Positions 1-6,751 of a DNA stretch of 35,008 bases are shown in pieces. Under the pieces are notes generated by a model that was not told where the DNA came from, ran no database searches, and was given only the letters and a program-made list of their open reading frames with translations. The DNA comes from an uncultured Eggerthellaceae bacterium (lineage in GTDB: Bacteria > Actinomycetota > Coriobacteriia > Coriobacteriales > Eggerthellaceae). The position numbers and the translations under genes are program-made. Numbering within the stretch: the stretch's first letter is position 1; each line of letters begins with the position of its first letter. Location of the stretch: the NCBI GenBank assembly GCA_947565185.1, contig CANODU010000010.1, positions 1 to 35,008 on the forward strand, read 5' to 3'.

Positions 1-54
1 CGCAGGTGCCTTACAAGCACAAGGTCGGGGGTTCAAATCCCTCCTCGACCACCA
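1..54 (+). tRNA. tRNA-Val (anticodon UAC), 3' part only
   Basis: The window opens inside a tRNA gene. The anticodon loop CTTACAA (10-16) gives anticodon TAC, read as valine. It is followed by a 5-nt variable loop, a T stem-loop (27-43, with TTCAAAT loop), the 3' acceptor strand (44-50), discriminator A and an encoded CCA (52-54). The D arm and 5' acceptor strand lie outside the window. One mismatch is present at the base of the anticodon stem. Confidence 0.88.
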
Positions 55-242
55 TCTTCTTCCTTCTCATATCCCTGCACTGAACGCTCGTAGCGGAAAT
101 ATCGCATGCTTGCGCGTGAGCCTACGGTTGATACGACCCGCAACCTCTTGCATCATCGTAAGCCGCCGCTGCGCGGACGACTTCCGCTACAGAAGACCCG
201 CAACTCGCAGCCTCTTGACGCTGCAGACGAACCTGTCTGGCT

Positions 243-1580
243 TCAGCGTAGTTCCACGTGGATGATCTCTCCCGGTTCGGGAAACACATCCCCTGGTCCC
301 GCAGCCAGCATGTAGAGCGCATTCGCCTTCGCGGTGGCTGGCGTGCCTGGACGTCCTGGCACCGGCGTTGCCTGCAACGTACCATCCTCAGCAGCTTCCA
401 AGAGCATGCACCGAACCGAATAGAACTCCGCATCCGGGCCCGTCGCCTCAGGCGGCCGTGCCTCTCCCTGCTTTGCCGCTCTTTCGGCTACCTTTGAACC
501 AGGACCGAACTTGTTCGGGCCGAAGAAAGCAGCAAGCCGCGCCGGGATCAGCTCTGGAGCCGGATCCAACCCCAGATAGGCACGCATCACCGGACGCAGA
601 TAGAAGTTCAGCGTGAACGCCGCACCACCGGGAGGGCCGGAGATCCCCACCACCGGCACCAAGCGCTCTCCCACCGTGAGCACGGCATAGGAGCTGTGAT
701 GGCCCGGCCCATGGTTCGTCTGATGGCAGATCACCTGTCCGATCTCCTCCAGCACCTCCACAGACCAGTCATCAGATCCCTTGGAGGAGCCTGCATTCAA
801 CACGATGACGTCAGCCACCTGAGCCGCCTTGAGCAGCGTTTCCTTGATGGCCTCATAGTCATCGGCCACGATGTCGAAGGGCACATAGGCGCCGCCCCAC
901 GCTTCCACCTTCCCGCGCACCATGAAGCTGTTGGATTCATAGGTGCGCCCGCGTCCCGCAAAGGGGATGCGCGAACCTTCGGCGTAGGGCACGTTCGGCG
1001 GCACCAGCTCATTGCCTGTAGGCAGGAACGCCACGCGCGGACGTGCCAGGACGCAGGCGACAGAACGGCCGGCGCTGGCGATGGAGGCAGCCACTTCCGC
1101 AGTGATGAGCGTGCCAGCAGCCACAGCCACATCACCTGCGCCCATGGTCTCGCCCGCAGGCTTCGTACCCGCGAACTGGGCTGAAGGAGCTGCGTCGATG
1201 GCCAAGAGCCTGCCATCCTCAGAGAAAGTGGCATGCTCGACCACGATGGCGGTGTCGAAACCCTCCGGCATGGCCACGCCCGTATTCGCGAACGTCCAGT
1301 CCACGCCCTCCGTCCAGGTGCTGACATCCGGCAGCTCTCCTTCGGGCAGATCCGCGAATGCGGCCCAATGGACGGCCACGGAATCCATGCAGCAGGTGAG
1401 CGCGTTCGGCACATCCGTCTTAGCAGTGACATCTTCTGCCAACACGCGCCCTACAGACGCAGTCAGGTCCACCTGCTCCGTCGGAACACGCTGGCCAAAG
1501 CCGCCCGCAGCAAGGGCCTCTAGCATCTGCGATGTGGCCTTCTGCCGCGACAGTTCGATATGGTGCGAATGGTCTCTCAT
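243..1580 (-). CDS. MoeA-like molybdopterin molybdenumtransferase
   Basis: A 445-residue protein of the MoeA family, which inserts molybdate into adenylylated molybdopterin to make molybdenum cofactor in the cytosol. Family landmarks are visible but diverged: N-terminal cofactor-binding stretch with CCMDSVAV in place of the usual MDGYAV; PTGNEL for the usual S/PTGDEL; NAGSSKGSDDW for the SGGVSVGxxD signature; GISGPPGGAAFTLNFYLRP for the GLPGNPxSA...RP segment; and a C-terminal beta domain IV with an insertion of about 30 residues. I chose the ATG at 1580 because AAGGAAG lies 5 nt upstream; a longer reading to 1610 has no ribosome binding site. It is divergent from the molbindin remnant at 1718, which supports a molybdenum role. 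Whether this copy is the housekeeping enzyme or a specialised paralog cannot be told. Confidence 0.82.
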   Translation of the reverse strand: MRDHSHHIELSRQKATSQMLEALAAGGFGQRVPTEQVDLTASVGRVLAEDVTAKTDVPNALTCCMDSVAVHWAAFADLPEGELPDVSTWTEGVDWTFANTGVAMPEGFDTAIVVEHATFSEDGRLLAIDAAPSAQFAGTKPAGETMGAGDVAVAAGTLITAEVAASIASAGRSVACVLARPRVAFLPTGNELVPPNVPYAEGSRIPFAGRGRTYESNSFMVRGKVEAWGGAYVPFDIVADDYEAIKETLLKAAQVADVIVLNAGSSKGSDDWSVEVLEEIGQVICHQTNHGPGHHSSYAVLTVGERLVPVVGISGPPGGAAFTLNFYLRPVMRAYLGLDPAPELIPARLAAFFGPNKFGPGSKVAERAAKQGEARPPEATGPDAEFYSVRCMLLEAAEDGTLQATPVPGRPGTPATAKANALYMLAAGPGDVFPEPGEIIHVELR

Positions 1581-1640
1581 GGTCTTCCTTTCAGGAGCGC
1601 TCGACAACAATTCGGATCATCCGGGATATTATCGCTCAGT

Positions 1641-1666
1641 GAATATATTTTTGTTTGAGAATATAT
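1641..1666. promoter_or_regulatory. AT-rich inverted repeat between moeA-like gene and Mop remnant
   Basis: The divergent intergenic region carries ATATATT (1643-1649) and AATATAT (1660-1666) separated by 10 nt, inside the sequence GAATATAT repeated twice at 1641 and 1659. It sits where the promoters of both divergent genes should be. A molybdate-responsive (ModE-like) operator is an attractive reading given the neighbours, but the spacing and flanks do not match the enterobacterial ModE box well, so this is only a candidate operator. Confidence 0.4.
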
Positions 1667-1717
1667 CATCGCCATGGCATATCCATATCCTACTGCACGA
1701 GGAAAGGAAGCAATGCG

Positions 1718-1777
1718 ATGAAGATCTCTGCACGCAATCAACTCAAGGGCACTGAGGTCATGGTTGGCGTCGAGTAG
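1718..1777 (+). pseudogene. Internally deleted molbindin (Mop/TOBE domain) remnant
   Basis: A 19-codon frame reads MKISARNQLKGT followed directly by EVMVGVE and a TAG. The first part is the canonical beginning and the second the canonical end of a Mop-type molbindin, a protein of about 68 residues that binds molybdate in the cytosol. About 45-50 middle residues are missing, in frame. A good ribosome binding site (GGAAAGGAAG at 1701-1710) and a downstream hairpin terminator (1804-1829) remain, so the gene looks internally deleted rather than randomly decayed. The short peptide could still be translated but cannot form a molybdate-binding fold. Confidence 0.75.
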
Positions 1778-1803
1778 CCAGCCAGAGCTTCCGTCCCAAA
1801 CGA

Positions 1804-1829
1804 AAAGCCGCACTTCCGGGTGCGGCTTT
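1804..1829. terminator. Bidirectional hairpin terminator
   Basis: A perfect 10-bp stem AAAGCCGCAC / GTGCGGCTTT with a 6-nt loop lies between the Mop remnant and the 3' end of the ABC permease gene. On the minus strand it is followed by TTTTCGTTT, so it ends the permease operon; on the plus strand the T tract is weaker. Confidence 0.75.
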
Positions 1830-1838
1830 CTTCATGGA

Positions 1839-2564
1839 TCAGCGCGCGGAGAGCCTTCGCTCGGCAAGGTCGAAGAGCTCGTAGAGCACGACGCCCATGA
1901 CGGCCATGGCCACGATCCCCGAGAACATGCGCGCGTACTCCAACATGGACCACGAATGCATGATGTAATACCCCAGGCCAGTGGAGCCGGCCATGGACTC
2001 AGCCACGAACAAGATGGCCACCGCAGTTCCCGTGCTCACGCGCAATGCCGTGAAGAGGCTGGGAAGCGTCTCGGGAACCACCACATGGAAGAACACCAAC
2101 CGCTCGTTGCCACCCAAAGACCGCATGGCTTCCATCTGTCCCTTCGGCACCGCGCGCGCAGCATCGCGCATGGTGACCGTGGCCTGAAAGAGCACCGCTA
2201 TGACGATGAGCGTCACCTTCGCTTCCCCGCCAAGACCGAAGAAGACGAACATGACCGGCAAGAACACGATCTTCGGAATGGGATACAGGATGTAGACCAC
2301 CGGTGCCACGAAACGGTCGACCTGCGGAAACATCCCTGAGAAAAGCCCGATGGGCGCCCCGATCGCCATGCCGATGGCAAGTCCCAGCAGCAGCCGTTCC
2401 AGACTGATGCCGAACTGCGGCGTCAGCGTTCCCACATTCGCTGCCAGCTCCTGCACCGTCTGCACTGGCCCCGGCAACGCTGGGGATGCCACGCAGAGCG
2501 CAAGCAGCCACCACGCAACCAGGACGAAGATGGTCCCCCAGATGTAGCCCAACGCCCGATTCAT
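1839..2564 (-). CDS. ABC transporter permease, NitT/TauT (SsuC-like) family
   Basis: A 241-residue integral membrane protein with about six hydrophobic segments, of the BPD_transp_1 permease fold used in nitrate/sulfonate/taurine-type importers. The cytoplasmic coupling loop, with the EAA-like stretch around MRDAARAVPKGQMEAMRSLGGNERLV split over residues 130-160, is recognisable, followed by VVVPETLPSLFTALR. It starts 12 nt after the stop of the binding-protein gene, so the two are co-transcribed. No ATP-binding subunit gene is found next to it, which is unusual for this family; the ATPase must be encoded elsewhere or be shared. The substrate cannot be deduced. Confidence 0.88.
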   Translation of the reverse strand: MNRALGYIWGTIFVLVAWWLLALCVASPALPGPVQTVQELAANVGTLTPQFGISLERLLLGLAIGMAIGAPIGLFSGMFPQVDRFVAPVVYILYPIPKIVFLPVMFVFFGLGGEAKVTLIVIAVLFQATVTMRDAARAVPKGQMEAMRSLGGNERLVFFHVVVPETLPSLFTALRVSTGTAVAILFVAESMAGSTGLGYYIMHSWSMLEYARMFSGIVAMAVMGVVLYELFDLAERRLSAR

Positions 2565-2576
2565 GCAGCGCTGTTC

Positions 2577-3617
2577 CTACCCTTCGATCTGGAACGCACC
2601 GGTCGAGCCATCGTAGGAAACGCCCTGACCACCGTAGCCCTTCACCCGCATCCATTCGATCTGCGGCCAGACCAGGTCGGATTCTGGATGGAAGAGCTTG
2701 CCGTCAGCCAAAGCGAAGGGGTACGCGCTCACCTCGTAAGCATCCTTGATATCCGCATTGATGCTGGCGTTGGCGAACAGCGTATCCTTGAACGCAGCAG
2801 GGTCCTTGTCGATATCATCCACAGCCTTGTCCCAAGCACGCGCCACCGCGTCCACTGCATCAGCGTGCTCTGCAGCGAACCGCTCGGTGGCCACCATGAT
2901 GGACTGCGACACATTGGCTCCTGCCGTGTCAGCTGCGATCACCTTCATGCCGCTCTCCTCACCCAGCGTGAGCAGCGAATTCGGCAGCGCTGAGGCAAGC
3001 AGCTGTCCACTGGCAGTGAGGCCATAGCGCTCCGGCAAGCTGGCCACTTCGAGGACCGGAATCTCACCAGGAGCGATGCCCTCCTGCTGGCAGAGCATGT
3101 CGAATACGTATTCGGGTACGGTGTTGCTAGCAAGACCCACACCCGCACCATCATCCAGCTTCTTGGTGGATACCCACGCAGCCAGTTCAGCCAGGGAACC
3201 GTATTCAGCATCGGCTGGCGCCAACACGCCGAAGCGACCCTGCGCTGCATCGGTGCCCAACGTCACCCATTCGGCCACCACAGGCGTTCCTGATTCGCAG
3301 AGCTTCACAGCACGCATCACGTCCGTCATGGCCATGTCCACTTGACCCGCTGCGATGGCCGCAGACAGGCTTTGGGCCGAATCGAAGGTTTGGATGCTGA
3401 CATCCAGCCCCTCATCGGCGAAATAACCCGCATCTTCTGCCACCCAGGCTGGGAGCATGTCTTCGGTGGGCATGGTCCCTATGCGAACCTGCGCCAAAGC
3501 ACCTTCCGAAGCGCTGTCGGGAGCTGATGCGCTCTGCGCGCACCCCCCGAGGCACGCAACTGCCAGAACCGCTCCAGCGCAAGTCGCCAGAGCCAGCAAA
3601 AACCTCTTCTTGAGCAT
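2577..3617 (-). CDS. ABC transporter substrate-binding lipoprotein, NMT1/SsuA-like
   Basis: A 346-residue periplasmic-type binding protein. The N-terminus has MLKKR, a hydrophobic segment and a lipobox LGGC with the lipidated cysteine at residue 26, so it is anchored outside the membrane. The mature part begins with the typical NMT1/TauA pattern (VRIGTMPTEDMLPAWVAEDAGYF is split by domain start; then DEGLDVS and AAIAAGQVDMAMTD). The start at 3617 is fixed by GGAGG five nt upstream; the frame stays open to 3719 but without a site. A TATAAT box lies about 40 nt upstream. It forms an operon with the permease. The family handles sulfonates, taurine, nitrate, bicarbonate or thiamine precursors; nothing in the sequence selects one. 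Confidence 0.87.
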   Translation of the reverse strand: MLKKRFLLALATCAGAVLAVACLGGCAQSASAPDSASEGALAQVRIGTMPTEDMLPAWVAEDAGYFADEGLDVSIQTFDSAQSLSAAIAAGQVDMAMTDVMRAVKLCESGTPVVAEWVTLGTDAAQGRFGVLAPADAEYGSLAELAAWVSTKKLDDGAGVGLASNTVPEYVFDMLCQQEGIAPGEIPVLEVASLPERYGLTASGQLLASALPNSLLTLGEESGMKVIAADTAGANVSQSIMVATERFAAEHADAVDAVARAWDKAVDDIDKDPAAFKDTLFANASINADIKDAYEVSAYPFALADGKLFHPESDLVWPQIEWMRVKGYGGQGVSYDGSTGAFQIEG

Positions 3618-3657
3618 CCTCGCCTCCGATTTGAAACCGCACAGAACGTATCTCTTG

Positions 3658-3663
3658 ATTATA
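3658..3663 (-). promoter_or_regulatory. -10 box of the binding-protein/permease operon
   Basis: A perfect TATAAT on the minus strand (3658-3663) stands 41 nt ahead of the lipoprotein start codon. A recognisable -35 hexamer is not seen at the expected distance. The 342-nt stretch between 3617 and 3960 holds this promoter, a membrane-protein remnant and a paired inverted repeat. Confidence 0.45.
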
Positions 3664-3758
3664 AGCAAGGACCGACGCGGCTTCGGCAGGACGCCATCGA
3701 TGAGCGCCCAGGGGCGCATCTCTTGATGCAGACTGCAACAGGAAAGCGAAAGGCTGCT

Positions 3759-3863
3759 TTACAGGTGCTGGGCGTCTGTTCGCTGCATCCACCCATGCCT
3801 GCGGAGCGAGATAAGGCAGAGCACCGCAGCCACGATGAAGCCGATACCGCCGACGATGCCCGA
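3759..3863 (-). pseudogene. C-terminal remnant of a membrane protein
   Basis: Read on the minus strand, the frame ending at the TAA at 3759-3761 encodes a hydrophobic helix (GIVGGIGFIVAAVLCLISL) followed by a basic tail RRHGWMQRTDAQHL. This looks like the last transmembrane helix and cytoplasmic tail of a transporter. It begins abruptly at the edge of the inverted repeat 3864-3952, with no start codon or rest of the gene. I read it as a relic whose upstream part was lost next to the repeat element. A chance open frame in GC-rich DNA is possible. Confidence 0.4.
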
Positions 3864-3952
3864 GGAGAACAGGGGACGTAGCACTGTTCTTCTCAGAGCG
3901 AGTGGGCAACGGACGAAAGAACAGAAGAACAGTGCTACGTCCCCTGTTCTCC
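3864..3952. repeat. Paired inverted repeat, REP/BIME-like
   Basis: Two perfectly complementary 30-nt arms, 3864-3893 and 3923-3952, flank a 29-nt centre. The arms contain GGGGACGTAGCACTG and its complement, with the GTAG tetranucleotide that typically heads REP elements handled by RAYT-type tyrosine transposases. It lies between the DUF1648 gene and the binding-protein operon and may also act as a transcription stop. Confidence 0.75.
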
Positions 3953-3959
3953 CCTGCAG

Positions 3960-5078
3960 CTACACCCAGAGCGAAAAAGCCACGAACGCAACGGTCACGA
4001 CGATGAAGCCGACGATGATGGCCCAGACCGCTGGCCTTCCCAAGTTCGCAGTCCACCCCACACCGAAGCGCTCGGGCACGAAGAGGCTGGCATCGTCCTT
4101 ATTCCAGTAGAAGATCCCCAGCTTCCAATAGCGGTCGTCGTCCACCGGCATGGACTCAGGATCCTCCATGCGGCGCAAGAGCCGTGCGCCGTTCTGCCCA
4201 TAGATCATGGTGACCACGATGACGGCCACCAGCACGACGATGAGCATGATCAGAATGGGAAGCAGCGCCTGCAGCATGGTGATGACACCCATGAACGACA
4301 GCGCGATGATGGGTCCTACGAACGAGATCATCGTCCCCAGCCCAACGAGCAGCATGCTCTGAGCGCGTGCGAATGCCCCATAGGCCCAGGCACTCGCCGC
4401 AGGACGCGCAGCGTCAATACCTTTCTTCGAGCGCAAGATGGTCCAATGCGAAAAGGCGAAGCAGGCATCCATGAATACAACGGCCAGAACCGGGAATGCG
4501 GCGGAGAGTGGCGTCTTCTCCACCCAATGGCTCACCTGCCCCGCAAGATCCAGGTTGGTAGCGATATGATCGGGCATCAGGGGATAGCCCACGATGCAGA
4601 TGAGCGCCGTCACCGTGATGGGGATCAGGAACAGGAGGTCCCATGTCTGAGAAAGAGGCCGCGGCGCGGGCTCCTCGGCTACGAAGCTGGCACGCTGAGC
4701 CGTCTTCGCCACCCATCCACGCGCGCGCTTGAGCGCGATCGTCTTCTGGCGAAAATGAAGCATGAGCCCATAGCTGCCGATGCCGAGGATCAGCACTGAA
4801 ACGACCAGCATGGGCAGAAAAGCATGCTCGGGGTTGAAGAGGATGCACGCCCCACAAGCCGCGGTGAGCAGCAGCGTGACCGTGATGACCACAGCGAAGA
4901 AGGAGCGCTTGAGGCGCCTGACCTCAGGATCACATGCCGCAGCATCGGGAATGGTCACAGCAAAGCATTCGCGCTTCGGCATGAGATAGGGCGTTGCCGC
5001 GGCCAAGATCCCCACGATGGGAACGAGGAGCAGAACGAACCCCAAGAGCAGGACCATGAGACCGTCAACGTTCTGCAT
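3960..5078 (-). CDS. DUF1648/DUF5808 integral membrane protein
   Basis: A 372-residue membrane protein with about eight hydrophobic segments. Near residues 185-205 it has the DUF1648 signature (PDHIATNLDLAGQVSHW), and near 310-345 the DUF5808 pattern (DDRYWKLGIFYWNKDD, then FGVGWTANLG). Members of this family in Gram-positive bacteria are encoded with YtrA-type GntR regulators, as here: the regulator gene ends at 5084, five nt before this start. I chose the ATG at 5078; a GTG at 5087 overlapping the regulator's stop is also possible, but the AAGG of the regulator's last codons would then be too close. The biochemical function is unknown; envelope stress or signalling roles have been proposed for relatives. 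Confidence 0.85.
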   Translation of the reverse strand: MQNVDGLMVLLLGFVLLLVPIVGILAAATPYLMPKRECFAVTIPDAAACDPEVRRLKRSFFAVVITVTLLLTAACGACILFNPEHAFLPMLVVSVLILGIGSYGLMLHFRQKTIALKRARGWVAKTAQRASFVAEEPAPRPLSQTWDLLFLIPITVTALICIVGYPLMPDHIATNLDLAGQVSHWVEKTPLSAAFPVLAVVFMDACFAFSHWTILRSKKGIDAARPAASAWAYGAFARAQSMLLVGLGTMISFVGPIIALSFMGVITMLQALLPILIMLIVVLVAVIVVTMIYGQNGARLLRRMEDPESMPVDDDRYWKLGIFYWNKDDASLFVPERFGVGWTANLGRPAVWAIIVGFIVVTVAFVAFSLWV

Positions 5079-5083
5079 AGGGA

Positions 5084-5575
5084 TCACGCCTTCTGGGGCG
5101 AAAGACCTCTGGCAGCGCGTCCGGAAGGCGTGCGCGAAGCGTGAACAGGTCTGTCTGCGCGGCTCTCAGATGCAGGATCGCCCACGACCCCGTAGGCACG
5201 AGCAGCTTGAGCGGCGGCGCATTCGAGGAACTGCCCCCGTGTGCCCCCGCACGCGCGATAGGTGAGCGCCAGCTTGAACAGATCATCTTCCATCGCTTCC
5301 AGCGATGCGCGATTCTTGTCCGCACGAGAAGCGTCGCTCGGCTCGCTGATGACGGCGCCGGCACGCCCGCGCATCTGGACATAGCCTTCATCGCGCAGCA
5401 CCGCATAGGCCTTGTTCACGGTATGCAGATTGATGCCCAGATCGCTCGCCAGCGAACGAACCGAGGGAAGCGACATGCCCGGCTCCAGTTCGCCGGTTGC
5501 TATGCCTGCGATGATCTGGTCGTGGATCTGCTTGTACAACGGTTCGGACGAACGCTCATCGATGATGATGACCAT
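5084..5575 (-). CDS. GntR-family transcriptional regulator, YtrA type
   Basis: A 163-residue regulator. Residues 1-70 form the GntR winged helix: SEPLYKQIHDQIIAGI, then ELEPGMSLPSVRSLASDLG and TVNKAYAVLRDEGYV. The effector part is short, as in the YtrA subfamily that controls membrane-protein or ABC-transporter genes. The start ATG at 5575 has AAGGTGG six nt upstream; a GTG nine nt earlier lies within this ribosome site. It precedes and is co-transcribed with the DUF1648 membrane protein. A palindrome TCTAT-N5-ATAGA covers its own transcription start, so autorepression is likely. The C-terminal 40 residues are low in recognisable structure and rich in Arg and Ser. Confidence 0.88.
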   Translation of the reverse strand: MVIIIDERSSEPLYKQIHDQIIAGIATGELEPGMSLPSVRSLASDLGINLHTVNKAYAVLRDEGYVQMRGRAGAVISEPSDASRADKNRASLEAMEDDLFKLALTYRACGGTRGQFLECAAAQAARAYGVVGDPASESRADRPVHASRTPSGRAARGLSPQKA

Positions 5576-5600
5576 GGTATCCACCTTGATCGGTAAATGT

Positions 5601-5646
5601 TCTATATGACATAGATCATTTTAGAGTGATGATTGTAATATGTCAA
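5601..5646 (-). promoter_or_regulatory. Promoter and operator of the GntR operon
   Basis: On the minus strand a perfect -35 TTGACA (5641-5646), 17-nt spacer and -10 TAAAAT (5618-5623) predict a start near 5611. A palindrome TCTAT-N5-ATAGA (5601-5615) covers exactly that position and resembles binding sites of YtrA-type GntR repressors. Confidence 0.72.
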
Positions 5647-5678
5647 CTAGAACAATAATCGAAGAGCAAGCACAGAAA

Positions 5679-5807
5679 GATGCCGCTTACGCGTCATCTA
5701 CGAATTCATCCAGTCTGGGTCTCATTGGGAGATGCCGCTTACGCGTCATCTACGGGATCATAGATAGGGCGTCATGGTTGAGCGATGCCGCTTACGCGTC
5801 ATCTACG
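5679..5807 (-). repeat. Three regularly spaced GTAG-headed REP elements
   Basis: An identical 24-nt unit occurs at 5679-5702, 5731-5754 and 5784-5807, spaced 52 and 53 nt apart. On the minus strand each unit reads CGTAG followed by a hairpin GATGACGC-GTAA-GCGGCATC with one A/G mismatch. This is the architecture of REP elements: a GTAG head and a stem-loop. The intervening 28 and 29 nt are only loosely similar. All three have the same orientation and lie in the gap between the CDF gene and the GntR promoter. Confidence 0.8.
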
Positions 5808-5833
5808 GATCTCAAGAGGAAGGCGCAGGCAAT

Positions 5834-6742
5834 CTAAGCCTCTTGGCGTTCAGTCTTCGTATCCGGCTCTATGTGCACGAGCACCTCTCGGACCTCAGGG
5901 TGCGCTGCCTGCACTGCAGATTCGATCTCATCTCCGATGGCATGCGCCTTCGCCACCGACATCTGCGGATCCACCAGCAGATGCAGATCCACGTATACCT
6001 CCGCTTCGGTCCCGCGCGTCCGGATGCGATGGATCTGGCGAACGCCAGAGATGGTTTCAACGACAGAAGATATCTCCGCCGGGTCTATGCGCGCATGATC
6101 GGACAGCGTGCGGAATGCTCGCCGGAACACCTGCACAGCAGAGATCAAGATGAAGACCGTCACGATGAGCGCCATCACCGGATCAGCCATGGGAAAACCG
6201 CAGACCACCAGGATGAGCCCTGCGATGACTCCGATGGACACGAACGCATCTGAGAGCGTGTGCGCTGCGTCAGCCTGCAGGATCTCGCTGCCGAGGCGCT
6301 TGCCGATGCGGCGCTCTGTGAACGACACGCCCAGATTCACCACCAGCGTGCCCACCATGACGACGAAAGACGCCACGCCCACCTGAGCCGCGTAATCTCC
6401 TGAAGCCAAGCGCTCCACAGCACCAGATCCCACTTCGAAGGCGGCTATGAGCAGAAGCGCACCGATGACGAGAGAACCATAGGTCTCGAACTTCGCATGC
6501 CCATACGGGTGGCTCTCATCCGCCGGGCGCGCCGCCAATGCGATGCCGATGAGCCCCACCACGTTCCCCAACGTATCGAACACCGAATGGATGCCATCGG
6601 CCTGCATGGACGCCGAATCAGACGCCAGGCCGTAGAAGAACTTCGCAGCCGCAACGGCCAGATTGAGCACGAGGACGATCCAGAGCACGCGTTCGACGCG
6701 GCGGGTCCTCATCTCTTCATGATGGGCAACGGAAGCGGACAA
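5834..6742 (-). CDS. Cation diffusion facilitator (CDF) family efflux protein
   Basis: A 302-residue member of the CDF family, which exports divalent metals (Zn, Fe, Mn, Co, Cd) by proton antiport at the cytoplasmic membrane. The metal-site motifs are present: DGIHSVFD in helix II (residues about 49-56) and DAAHTLSD in helix V (about 159-166), with HPYGHAKFE in between. A cytosolic domain with conserved VDLHLLVDP follows. The frame starts with TTG at 6742, preceded by AAAGG six nt upstream; the first ATG (residue 11) has no suitably spaced site. It lies 9 nt behind the deformylase-like gene, so the two share a transcript. Metal specificity is not readable. Confidence 0.92.
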   Translation of the reverse strand: MSASVAHHEEMRTRRVERVLWIVLVLNLAVAAAKFFYGLASDSASMQADGIHSVFDTLGNVVGLIGIALAARPADESHPYGHAKFETYGSLVIGALLLIAAFEVGSGAVERLASGDYAAQVGVASFVVMVGTLVVNLGVSFTERRIGKRLGSEILQADAAHTLSDAFVSIGVIAGLILVVCGFPMADPVMALIVTVFILISAVQVFRRAFRTLSDHARIDPAEISSVVETISGVRQIHRIRTRGTEAEVYVDLHLLVDPQMSVAKAHAIGDEIESAVQAAHPEVREVLVHIEPDTKTERQEA

Positions 6743-6751
6743 CGGCTGCCT

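Noticed and set aside
1-242. tRNA-Val as an integration site of a mobile island
   Set aside because: No integrase gene follows the tRNA and I found no repeat of its 3' end elsewhere in the window.
1641-1666. Bona fide ModE box
   Set aside because: The half-sites are AT-rich and inverted, but spacing and flanking bases do not match the known consensus well enough; kept only as a candidate operator.
5679-5807. CRISPR array of three repeats
   Set aside because: Repeat count is only three, the unit has a GTAG head plus imperfect stem-loop typical of REP elements, the separators share some similarity with each other, and no cas gene is nearby.
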